From the NCBI RefSeq assembly GCF_003820355.1, contig NZ_RPOK01000001.1, positions 584,847 through 648,846 on the forward strand: a stretch of DNA of 64,000 bases. Direction: 5' to 3'. The position numbers and the translations under genes are program-made. Shown here in pieces: positions 56,436 to 64,000 of this stretch (position 1 is the stretch's first letter; every line of letters begins with the position of its first letter). The stretch is from Paralteromonas sediminis. Lineage in GTDB: Bacteria; Pseudomonadota; Gammaproteobacteria; Enterobacterales; Alteromonadaceae. A model generated the notes under the pieces. It worked only from the letters and a program-made list of their open reading frames with translations. It did not search any database and had not been told where the DNA came from.

Positions 56436-58592
56436 ATGAAAGCATTTCTTCAAAAAGCAAACGTTTTGTGCCTCACCTCATTACTCTATATTACGAGTTT
56501 ATATAGTTATGCAGAAGAAGCAGACGCCCGTTTCGACGAGCTATTGGCGATGGATTTGGGTAACCTGCTTCAGGTGAAAATTGCTACAGGTACCGCAGTA
56601 TCAGTTAAAAAAGCGCCTGCCATTGCTACAGTGATCACTGCAAGTGATATCGAGGCGATGGGTGCGAATGATTTAATTGATGTGTTGAATACTATACCTG
56701 GGCTACATATGTCTCGTACCTCTCAAGGAGGGGCTCCGAGTATTAATTTTCGAGGCATTGTGTCTGTTTTTGGACCCCATTCACTATTGATGGTAGACGG
56801 TGTTCCACTAAAAAGTGTTGTGAGAGGTGACAGTCTTATTCCATGGGGTGGGTTCCCCGTTCAATCAATAGAAAGGATTGAGGTGATCCGCGGGCCTGGC
56901 TCAGCGTTGCTTGGTGCCGATGCATTCTCAGGGGCCGTTAATATTGTCACAAAATCGGCAACGGACAGGGTTAAAAATACGGTCGGTGCAGCCGTGGGGA
57001 GTTTTAATACGCGAAACCTGTGGGGCAATTTATTTCATCGCATCGGTGACTGGTCGCTGGCACTTAACGTTGAATGGGTTGAATCCGACGGGTACAGCGG
57101 TTTCATTGAGCGAGATGAGCAAACCAATCTGGATGAACTGGGCGATGCCTTATTTGAATCCGGTGTGTTACCTTTTAATCCAGATGATGCTTCCAACGCG
57201 CCTGGTTACCAAAGCACGGGCTTTGAAGCTATTGATCTTTGGGCTAATGCTGAAAATGACAGCGTTAAGTTATCGTTGGGCGTTCAGGAAAGGAACGATT
57301 TGGGTGTTCATCAAGGCATTTTAGGGGCTCTCGATCCCACAGGAAGGCTGGGCGGATACAGACATATTTTGAAGGCGCAATTAAAACCACTACCACTTAG
57401 CCATGACCTCACCATTGAAGGAAATGTTAGCTTGTACCGAATGTCTCAGGAAGTCGACAGTGATTTGTTTTTATTTCCTAGCGGCGCGCTCTTTGGGGCA
57501 TTTCCTAATGGACTCATTGGCAATCCCGAATGGGAAGAGGAAACCACAAGGGTAGAGGCCAAAGCGCTATATTCAGGTTTTAAAAACAATACCATAGTCC
57601 TTGGCGGTGGCTATATTCGTCAGAATCTTTATGAAGTCAGAGAAAGCAAAAATTTCAATGCAGATTTAAGTCCCAATCCACTTGGATTAGTTGATGTGAC
57701 AGATACAGCTGATGTGTTTATTCCGGAAAAAGACAGGGAAAACGTCTACCTTTTTGTTCAAAATGTATTGGCAATAACCGATGCGGTATCAATAACCGCG
57801 GGAGCCCGACTCGATGATTACTCTGATTTTGGACAAACTATCAATCCTAGAGTGGCTGCAGTGTGGCTAGCGAATGAAGATCTCACCTTAAAAGCACTTT
57901 ATGGTAGGGCTTTTAGAGCGCCGGCGTTTGCTGAAACCTCAGTCGTAAACAATCCGCTTGCCTTGGGTAACCCTAACTTAAATCCTGAAACGATTGACAC
58001 TGTAGAGTTGGCTTTAGCCTATTCTCCAGATGAGAGAAGTCATATCGATATGAACGTTTTCTATTACAAAATAGACGATTTCATTACGTTTGTTCCTGAC
58101 AGTGGCGCGACAACATCAACAGCACAAAACCTGGGTAAACGAACAGGATACGGTATGGAGGCGCAGTGGCGCTATGCATTGTCTGAACAATGGACAGGCC
58201 TGGTCAATATGGCTTATGTGAAAGCAAATGACGAGGTAGCGCATGATGATGTGGGTGAATACCCTGAATTGACAGGTTATCTTCGTATTAATTACACAGT
58301 AAATGATCAAGTTGATACGTCTTTGCAGTGGTTTTATGTGGGCGAGCAAAATCGTATTCCAGGCGACATTCGTGCGAATGTAAATAGCTATAACCGGTTG
58401 GACGCGGCTGTCACTTATACCTTTACACACTACCCCACGGTATTGGCCCTTAAGGTTGAGAATGCATTAAATGACGATATTCGCGAGCCCAGCAATGGTA
58501 CGGCAGATAATGGAATAACCCCAGTTGCAATACCCAACGACCTTCCTCAGCCCGGCCGCGTATTGCGCTTAGAAGTCTCAACGCATTTTTAA
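56436..58592 (+). CDS. TonB-dependent outer-membrane receptor (FepA/BtuB/CirA type)
   Basis: The 718-residue product has a signal peptide (about 1-27, SYA-EE), a plug domain (about 45-165, with 'NFRGIVSVFGPHSLLMVDGVP' and 'IEVIRGPGSALLGADAFSGAVNIVTK') and a barrel ending in a terminal Phe ('LEVSTHF'). ATG 56436 was chosen over an in-frame GTG 33 bp upstream because the signal peptide then begins MKAFLQK. The substrate is unknown. Iron carriers are common for this type, but no convincing Fur box was found. Confidence 0.87.
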   Translation: MKAFLQKANVLCLTSLLYITSLYSYAEEADARFDELLAMDLGNLLQVKIATGTAVSVKKAPAIATVITASDIEAMGANDLIDVLNTIPGLHMSRTSQGGAPSINFRGIVSVFGPHSLLMVDGVPLKSVVRGDSLIPWGGFPVQSIERIEVIRGPGSALLGADAFSGAVNIVTKSATDRVKNTVGAAVGSFNTRNLWGNLFHRIGDWSLALNVEWVESDGYSGFIERDEQTNLDELGDALFESGVLPFNPDDASNAPGYQSTGFEAIDLWANAENDSVKLSLGVQERNDLGVHQGILGALDPTGRLGGYRHILKAQLKPLPLSHDLTIEGNVSLYRMSQEVDSDLFLFPSGALFGAFPNGLIGNPEWEEETTRVEAKALYSGFKNNTIVLGGGYIRQNLYEVRESKNFNADLSPNPLGLVDVTDTADVFIPEKDRENVYLFVQNVLAITDAVSITAGARLDDYSDFGQTINPRVAAVWLANEDLTLKALYGRAFRAPAFAETSVVNNPLALGNPNLNPETIDTVELALAYSPDERSHIDMNVFYYKIDDFITFVPDSGATTSTAQNLGKRTGYGMEAQWRYALSEQWTGLVNMAYVKANDEVAHDDVGEYPELTGYLRINYTVNDQVDTSLQWFYVGEQNRIPGDIRANVNSYNRLDAAVTYTFTHYPTVLALKVENALNDDIREPSNGTADNGITPVAIPNDLPQPGRVLRLEVSTHF

Positions 58593-58813
58593 AGGGGTAG
58601 ATAAACTGTAGTGGCTCATATTTAACCTGACTCTTTTAAACGCGGGTTGAAACCTCATCTGATAGACCGCTCAAGACAAATCGCAGCCGTTCATCTACAT
58701 TCAAAACACAACGTCTTGTTTAATCAGAATAAAGTGAAAACTTCTGTTAGAAAATGAGGCGGTAAGACTGAATTAATTCGGGTACCTACTCGAGTAATAT
58801 TTCAAAGCCCTAA
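58593..58813. other. intergenic, no gene seen
   Basis: Downstream of the TonB receptor no open frame, repeat or RNA motif of note was seen before the terminator-like hairpin. Confidence 0.4.
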
Positions 58814-58846
58814 AAAGCCAATAGTATGCCCCCAGCTATTGGCTTT
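58814..58846 (+). terminator. terminator-like hairpin between TonB receptor genes
   Basis: An 11-bp perfect stem AAAGCCAATAG / CTATTGGCTTT has an 11-base loop with CCCCC. The trailing T run is short and broken, so the efficiency is uncertain. Confidence 0.68.
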
Positions 58847-59012
58847 CTGCGTTTTAAGACTTTACAAATTTTATCTGGTTCCAATTTTTGATCACTGTTT
58901 GATAACAAATAATTAAAGCTTAAATTTATATATCTATCAGTCCTTTAAATGCATTTTGAAATTTTACATGCAACATGATGTTTACATTTTAAACAGTGAC
59001 TGATATCGTTTA

Positions 59013-59026
59013 CTTAATCGATTAAG
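59013..59026. promoter_or_regulatory. LacI-type operator before the sucrose cluster
   Basis: CTTAATCGATTAAG is a perfect 14-bp palindrome with the central CG typical of LacI-family operators, similar in style to known sucrose-repressor sites. It lies 88 bp before the TonB receptor start. The regulator is not in the window and probably lies just downstream of it. Confidence 0.72.
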
Positions 59027-59113
59027 AAAGTGTTTGAACAGATACATCTATATTCCATACTTTTCCTGTAGTCGGTAGAAATGTATGGAGCACACTGAAG
59101 CGTGGAGAATACT

Positions 59114-61612
59114 ATGTTGGAAACTTACAAAATGAAAACCCTAGCAATTGCTATTGCCTGTGGACTTGGAACTACTGCTTTAGCGCAAGAGGAAACCGAT
59201 GTTGACAAGCAGGTGTATGAACAAATTGTCGTAACTGCGTCACCTTCAGGAGCTACTGCACAAGAAGCGAGTGTATCGGTAAGTTCATTGAATGACATTG
59301 CTATACAGAAGCTGGCACCGCGCTCAACGGCAGAGGTGTTTCGCGCACTACCTGGAATTCGCGCAGAATCATCCGGTGGTGGTGGTAACGCCAATATCAC
59401 TATTCGCGGTATTCCACTTGCGACCGGTGGTTCAAAGTTTATGCAGATTCACGAAGATGGGTTACCCGTACTAGAGTTCGGTGATATCAACTTTGGTAAC
59501 ACGGATAACTTCTTGCGTTATGACTGGTCTGTCGGCACTGTTGAAGCTGTGCGTGGTGGCTCAGCTTCGACCTTTGCCAGTAACTCACCTGGCGGCGTTA
59601 TCAACTTGATCAGTAAAACTGGCGAAAGTGGCGGTGGTGCAATTGGCACATCTTTTGGTGTGGACTATGATGAATTCCGCTTAGACTTCTCTTATGGTGG
59701 TGAAATCAACAATGACTTGTATTTCCACATCGGCGGTTTCGCTCGCGGTGGTGAAGGTACGCGTGATACTGGTTTCAACGGCGACCAAGGTGGTCAAGTA
59801 AAATTCAATATGACGCAGTTGCTCGACAAAGGCCATGTGCGTTTCTATTTCAAACATTTAGACGACCGCGTAACAACTTATCTACCTGCACCAGTTTTAG
59901 TTAACAGCAATGGTGACTATGGCCCTGTACCTAATTTTGACGCCAGCAGCGAGACGTTGCACTCGGCTTATACCACTAATGTCTCTACGTTCGACTCATT
60001 TGGTAACCCGCGCAATCGCGACCTGACTGACGGGATTGAATCCCAAGTGACCTCGTTCGGTTTTGAGGCGGACTTAGAAGTTGCGCCAGATACTGTATTA
60101 CTCAACAGATTTAGAATTTCTGATGTATCGGGCGGATTTATTTCGCCATTTACTGATACCTTTGGCGCGTTCGGTCCACAGGGAGCACAACAAATGGCTG
60201 GCGCAATTTGTGATTCGGCACTCGACGGCGATGGCAACCCGTTTAACTGTGCCAGCACTTCAGTGACTTTGGCCAATGGTCCCAATGCCGGTAGCGAGTA
60301 CACAGGCCTAGCCTTCCTAAATCTGTTGTTCGACACGTCAATTAATGATTTGGGGAATATGATCAATGACCTCAATGTTCGCAAAGAATTCGACAATGGT
60401 ATGTCACTAACGGTTGGTTACTACTACTCAAAACAAGATATCGCGACCAGTTGGAACAGCTGGAATACCTTTATTCAAACCGTAGATGGTACCGATTCTC
60501 AATATCTGCACATCACTGATGCTGACGGTAATGCTCTGGTAAACAACGGCTTATGGGCACCGAGTTTCTTGTCCTGGGAGTGGGATCTAAACTACACCAC
60601 AACAGCGCCATATATTAACTTTGGTTTCGAAGTGGGTGACGACTGGTTATTCGATATCAGTGCGCGTCGCGATAGCGTCGATGCTAATGGCGAGCTCATT
60701 AGCGCTTGTTGTGGTGGTAATACCGATTTTGACTTAAATGGCAATGGCGTTATTGACGGCAACTCTGAAGATGCATCGGCGTCAAATGGCTTCGGATTCG
60801 GTGGTGGTGTAATCAACCTGAACCGTGCTGGTACCGGCAGCCAAATCATCAATTACGACGCGAGTAATACCTCATTCTCTTTGGGGGGCTCATATCTGTA
60901 CAGTGACGAAATGACATTCTTTGCTCGTTACAGTGAAGGTGGCCGTGCCATCGCTGATCGCTTGTTACAAATCGCGGGAACCTTAAATGGTGATGGCAGT
61001 TTAACCAGCACAACGTCGGGTTTTGATGAAACTGATCAATTTGAATTGGGCTTAAAATACGGTACACCGGATTTACAGTTCAATGCCACATTCTTCAATA
61101 CCGTTACTCAAGATACCCAAGCCGAATTAACCAGTGGCTTAACCTTTATCCGTGAGTACGAAGCAACGGGTATCGAGCTTGAAGGGCGTTATGACATTGG
61201 TAGCGGGTTCTCAGTTACCGGTAACGCCACTTGGACCGATGCAGAGATCAGTGAAGACCGCTTTAACCCTGCGTTGGTAGGTAATACACCACGTCGCCAA
61301 GCAGACTTGATCTATACTATCGTACCGCAATTCGATACCGACAACTTCACAGTAGGCGCCGCGTTACAAGGCTCAACTGAATACTACGTGCAAGATAGTA
61401 ACGAATTAAAGCAGGATGCATATATGCTGGTTAATCTATTTGCAACCTATTACATTTCTGATGATTTCTCAGTCAGTTTGAATATCAACAATGCGACTGA
61501 TGAGTTTGTTATTACCGAATCTGAAGAAGGCAATGCGATGGCGGGCGACATTATCCGCGCCAGACCTTTGAATGGACGCACTAGTTCAATCTCAGTGAAG
61601 TACTCGTTCTAA
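59114..61612 (+). CDS. TonB-dependent outer-membrane receptor, probably sucrose
   Basis: The 832-residue receptor has a signal peptide (MLETYKMKT... to LAQ-EE), a TonB-box-like 'EQIVVTAS', a plug with 'ANITIRGIPL', and a barrel ending 'SISVKYSF' with terminal Phe. ATG 59114 was selected for its GGAG ribosome-binding site; GTG 59102 and ATG 59132 are alternatives. It leads a cluster with an MFS permease, fructokinase and sucrose phosphorylase, so sucrose or a sucrose-containing saccharide is the likely ligand. The plug resembles that of the trehalose-module receptor (both have 'LAP.STA..F.A.PG'). Confidence 0.9.
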   Translation: MLETYKMKTLAIAIACGLGTTALAQEETDVDKQVYEQIVVTASPSGATAQEASVSVSSLNDIAIQKLAPRSTAEVFRALPGIRAESSGGGGNANITIRGIPLATGGSKFMQIHEDGLPVLEFGDINFGNTDNFLRYDWSVGTVEAVRGGSASTFASNSPGGVINLISKTGESGGGAIGTSFGVDYDEFRLDFSYGGEINNDLYFHIGGFARGGEGTRDTGFNGDQGGQVKFNMTQLLDKGHVRFYFKHLDDRVTTYLPAPVLVNSNGDYGPVPNFDASSETLHSAYTTNVSTFDSFGNPRNRDLTDGIESQVTSFGFEADLEVAPDTVLLNRFRISDVSGGFISPFTDTFGAFGPQGAQQMAGAICDSALDGDGNPFNCASTSVTLANGPNAGSEYTGLAFLNLLFDTSINDLGNMINDLNVRKEFDNGMSLTVGYYYSKQDIATSWNSWNTFIQTVDGTDSQYLHITDADGNALVNNGLWAPSFLSWEWDLNYTTTAPYINFGFEVGDDWLFDISARRDSVDANGELISACCGGNTDFDLNGNGVIDGNSEDASASNGFGFGGGVINLNRAGTGSQIINYDASNTSFSLGGSYLYSDEMTFFARYSEGGRAIADRLLQIAGTLNGDGSLTSTTSGFDETDQFELGLKYGTPDLQFNATFFNTVTQDTQAELTSGLTFIREYEATGIELEGRYDIGSGFSVTGNATWTDAEISEDRFNPALVGNTPRRQADLIYTIVPQFDTDNFTVGAALQGSTEYYVQDSNELKQDAYMLVNLFATYYISDDFSVSLNINNATDEFVITESEEGNAMAGDIIRARPLNGRTSSISVKYSF

Positions 61613-61665
61613 TCAAAGCTAGGCAGAGGGGAACCTCTGCCTATTAATCTTCAGGTTTAGTTTTT

Positions 61666-62949
61666 ATGACAACTGCAGCAAATACACGAAATTTGGCGCT
61701 GATTCGCTGGCTGACCTATCTGATGTTTATGATGTTTGCAATGACATCAGATTCGGTTGGCGAGATCATTAAAGAGGTCAAAATCGAATTTGGCGTAAAC
61801 AATACTCAGGCCAGTCTGATGCACTCACTTTTTATGGTGGGCATCGCATTTTCAGGCTTGTTTCTTGGCTTTTTAGCCGATCGTTTTGGGCGTAAACCTT
61901 CGTTAATTCTTGGGCTTGGCCTATTTGCAGCTTCTTGTTACTTATTTTTGGTCGGTGAAACCTTTGAGTTTATTTTGGGGCTAATCACATTGTCTGGTTT
62001 GGCTGTTGGTATCTTTAAAACTGCAGCGCTTGCGCTAATCGGTGATATATCAACCTCGACCAAGCAGCACACCGGAACCATGAATGGTGCCGAAGCATTC
62101 TTCGGGGTTGGTGCCATTATTGGGCCGCTTCTGGTTGCCTATTTAATTCGCTCTGGTGTGCACTGGATGTGGTTGTACGTAATCGCTGGTGGTCTGTGTA
62201 CGATTTTGATCGTCATGGCATTGCTAGTGAAGTACCCCGAGTATCAAAAACCTAAAACGCGCGGGTCGGCCAGCTTGCACGAAAGCTTGAAACTTCTTAA
62301 AGACCCTTATGCTATGGGATTTTCAATAGGTGCATTTTTATATGTTGCCGCTGAAAGTGCGATTTATGTGTGGATGCCAAGTTATTTGATTTGTAACGCT
62401 GGCACAGTTGAGGACGTCTTCGCATGTTACAGCAACGATACAAACAAAGTGCTCGCCATGTATGCAGTGTCGATTTTCTTCTCACTGCGTGCGCTGGGCC
62501 GCTTTGTCGGGATTTGGATGATGCAGCGATTCGAGTGGAGCACCGTGCTAGTGCTGTTCAGCTTTTGCATTTTGGTCTGTTTTGTTGGCGGTTTGTGGGG
62601 CGGTAAATCGGTTGCTCTGTATTTATTCCCGCTAAGCGGCATCTTTATGTCGGTGATTTATCCGACGTTCAACTCTAAGGGAATTAGCTGTTTTCCCAAG
62701 TATCAGCACGGCGCTGTGGCCGGTGTGATTTTATGCTTTACCGCCGCTGGCGCGGCAGTTGGGCCGTTGGTCATGGGTATCGTCAGTGACATGTATGGCG
62801 GCGATGCCAAGTATGGCTTTATCGTTGCCACCGGGTTTGCTGCTTTGTTGTTCTTAGGTTTGGTATACAACTACCTGAAACGACCAACAGAAGCTCGTTT
62901 GGCACAGGTTGAAAAGTCCGAATACAATGTCTCCGGAGAGCCCGCATGA
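61666..62949 (+). CDS. MFS sugar permease, probably sucrose
   Basis: This 427-residue inner-membrane protein has about 12 hydrophobic segments and the MFS loop motif 'GFLADRFGRKPS' after TM2. Its gene lies 53 bp after the TonB receptor gene and overlaps the fructokinase gene by 4 bp (ATGA). It likely moves sucrose from the periplasm inwards. The substrate is inferred from the genes around it. Confidence 0.86.
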   Translation: MTTAANTRNLALIRWLTYLMFMMFAMTSDSVGEIIKEVKIEFGVNNTQASLMHSLFMVGIAFSGLFLGFLADRFGRKPSLILGLGLFAASCYLFLVGETFEFILGLITLSGLAVGIFKTAALALIGDISTSTKQHTGTMNGAEAFFGVGAIIGPLLVAYLIRSGVHWMWLYVIAGGLCTILIVMALLVKYPEYQKPKTRGSASLHESLKLLKDPYAMGFSIGAFLYVAAESAIYVWMPSYLICNAGTVEDVFACYSNDTNKVLAMYAVSIFFSLRALGRFVGIWMMQRFEWSTVLVLFSFCILVCFVGGLWGGKSVALYLFPLSGIFMSVIYPTFNSKGISCFPKYQHGAVAGVILCFTAAGAAVGPLVMGIVSDMYGGDAKYGFIVATGFAALLFLGLVYNYLKRPTEARLAQVEKSEYNVSGEPA

Positions 62950-63839
62950 CCGAATATTATGGCGCTATTGAAGCAGGTGGCACAAAGTTTAACTGTGCAA
63001 TTTGTGATCCTTCGGGAGCAATTGTTCAGCAAACTCGGATTGCAACTACTACCCCTGATGAGACGCTTGAAAGTGTTGTCCAATGGTTTAGCCAGCAGCG
63101 CCAGCGCGGTGTTCTGATGGGCTTAGGTATAGCAAGTTTTGGCCCCTTAGATCTTAATCCTTCCTCAGCACGATACGGTTGGATCACCAACACACCTAAG
63201 CCTCATTGGTCCGATACGCCTTTGCTACCAAAGCTGGCATCAGCGTTAAACGTGCCTGTGGTGATCGACACTGACGTTAACGGCGCTGCGCTCGCCGAAG
63301 CTACTTTGGGAGCGGGTAAAAACCAACAAGTCGTTATTTACATCACAGTCGGTACGGGTGTGGGTGGTGGCGTCGTGATCAATGGTGCGCCATTGCATGG
63401 CACGGTGCACCCTGAGATTGGCCATATGCTAGTACCCGGCCATCCGCAGCTGAAAGGGCAGTGCCCATTTCACGCCAACTGTGTAGAAGGTTTTGCCTCG
63501 GGTACTGCGATGGGAAAAATCTGGGGGCAACCTGCAGAGACTCTACCTGATGATCATATTGCTTGGGAGCTTGAAGCGTTAATTCTTGCGCAACTTTGTC
63601 ACAACTTAATGCTGAATTTTTCACCCAATACCATTGTTATAGGTGGCGGGGTGATGGCAAAGCCTGGACTGTTAACAAATGTCATTGCTCAAACGCGCAT
63701 CAGTCTTAATGATTATTTAGTACTACCGAGTAATAAATCCTTTGAAGACATCATAGTGGCTCCACAGTTGGGGCAAAACAGCGGATTACTCGGCGCATTT
63801 TTACTCGCTAAACAGAGCAATTTACAGCTCGGTGAGTAA
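62946..63839 (+). CDS. ROK-family fructokinase
   Basis: This ATP-dependent sugar kinase of 297 residues has the N-terminal 'IEAGGTKF' phosphate loop, 'DTDVNGAALAE', 'GTGVGGGVVING' and the ROK zinc-site pattern in 'HPEIGHMLVPGH' through 'GQCPFHANCVEGF'. The neighbouring sucrose phosphorylase releases fructose, so it most likely makes fructose 6-phosphate. Its start overlaps the permease stop by 4 bp. Glucokinase activity is possible but less likely from context. Confidence 0.9.
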   Translation: MTEYYGAIEAGGTKFNCAICDPSGAIVQQTRIATTTPDETLESVVQWFSQQRQRGVLMGLGIASFGPLDLNPSSARYGWITNTPKPHWSDTPLLPKLASALNVPVVIDTDVNGAALAEATLGAGKNQQVVIYITVGTGVGGGVVINGAPLHGTVHPEIGHMLVPGHPQLKGQCPFHANCVEGFASGTAMGKIWGQPAETLPDDHIAWELEALILAQLCHNLMLNFSPNTIVIGGGVMAKPGLLTNVIAQTRISLNDYLVLPSNKSFEDIIVAPQLGQNSGLLGAFLLAKQSNLQLGE

Positions 63840-63862
63840 CTTGAATTTTTTTGGAGAGCTAT

Positions 63863-64000
63863 ATGCCAGTTAACAATGGCGTTCAATTAATCACCTACGC
63901 AGACCGCTTAGGTAATGGTGCATTGGGTGATTTGCAGTCACTATTAGAGCACGATCTTGCGGGCGTATTTACCGGTATTCATCTGTTGCCGTTTTTCTAT
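63863..64000 (+). CDS. sucrose phosphorylase (GH13_18), 5' part
   Basis: The first 46 residues are seen before the window ends. They contain 'VQLITYADRLGNG', 'LLEHDLAGVFTGIHLLPFF', the unmistakable N-terminus of the sucrose phosphorylase group. The enzyme splits sucrose with phosphate to glucose 1-phosphate and fructose, saving ATP. Related GH13_18 enzymes act on glucosylglycerate or glucosylglycerol, but the fructokinase next door favours sucrose. It has a TTGGAGAG ribosome-binding site. Confidence 0.88.
   Translation, partial: MPVNNGVQLITYADRLGNGALGDLQSLLEHDLAGVFTGIHLLPFFY

Noticed and set aside
58979-58995. TGTTTA-N5-TAAACA inverted repeat upstream of the sucrose receptor as an extra operator
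   Set aside because: It is AT-rich, short and lacks the central CG of the LacI family; chance is likely.
1-64000. tRNA, rRNA, CRISPR arrays, prophage or insertion sequences
   Set aside because: No cloverleaf-like genes, direct repeat arrays, transposase or integrase reading frames were seen on either strand by eye; a tool search would be more sensitive.

Overview
The window is chromosomal DNA of a Gram-negative marine-type gammaproteobacterium, most likely of the order Alteromonadales. Three things support this: the conserved gammaproteobacterial order map | rpsB-tsf-pyrH-frr-uppS-cdsA-dxr-rseP-bamA-skp-(fabZ-lpxA-lpxB-rnhB-dnaE-accA-tilS), the several TonB-dependent receptors paired with sugar permeases, and a CsrB-type RNA close to truC and a flavodoxin gene. 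The placement is an inference from gene content and order; no 16S gene is present.

Region 1 (1-8.5 kb) is the end of an alternative chemosensory operon (CheW, ParA-like ATPase, STAS protein, CheR, CheD, CheB). It runs on into a photosensory/PAS tail: a BLUF flavin photoreceptor, an unrecognised 225-residue protein and a PAS protein with an unrecognised C-terminal half. A convergent PAS-hybrid histidine kinase follows. Region 2 (8.6-15.4 kb) holds mixed accessory and housekeeping genes: an M23 peptidase-like protein, an exported methyltransferase, a Gfo/Idh/MocA oxidoreductase, a TPR protein, a CPBP intramembrane protease, an orphan Imm22-like immunity protein, a small membrane protein and gamma-glutamyltransferase.

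Region 3 (15.7-22.1 kb) is a trehalose module: cytoplasmic trehalase, MFS permease, LacI-family repressor and a divergent TonB receptor. Three near-identical palindromes lie at exactly the two control regions expected. Region 4 (22.1-26.5 kb) contains a long low-coding stretch with a CsrB-type regulatory RNA. This RNA has 22 GGA triplets, several in hairpin loops, a strong terminator, and a perfect GacA/UvrY box about 170 nt upstream. It is followed by DUF3301, DUF3549, truC and a flavodoxin gene.

Region 5 (26.5-50.4 kb) is core: dapD-glnD-map leftward, then the translation, isoprenoid, envelope and lipid A genes rightward. lpxD, normally between skp and fabZ, is missing. A 29-bp perfect inverted repeat sits between map and rpsB. 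Region 6 (50.4-58.6 kb) has a Tat-type LD-carboxypeptidase, an alanine racemase gene that seems to lack a standard start codon, an HMG-CoA reductase, an NhaC-type antiporter, a solute-binding protein and a TonB receptor. Region 7 (59.1-64 kb) is a sucrose module (TonB receptor, MFS permease, ROK fructokinase and the start of sucrose phosphorylase) behind a CTTAATCGATTAAG palindrome.

No tRNA, rRNA, insertion sequence, prophage or CRISPR array was seen. The most notable elements are the CsrB-type RNA with its activator box, the chemosensory/BLUF/PAS cluster, the trehalose operator set, the non-canonical alr start, the missing lpxD and the map-rpsB hairpin element.
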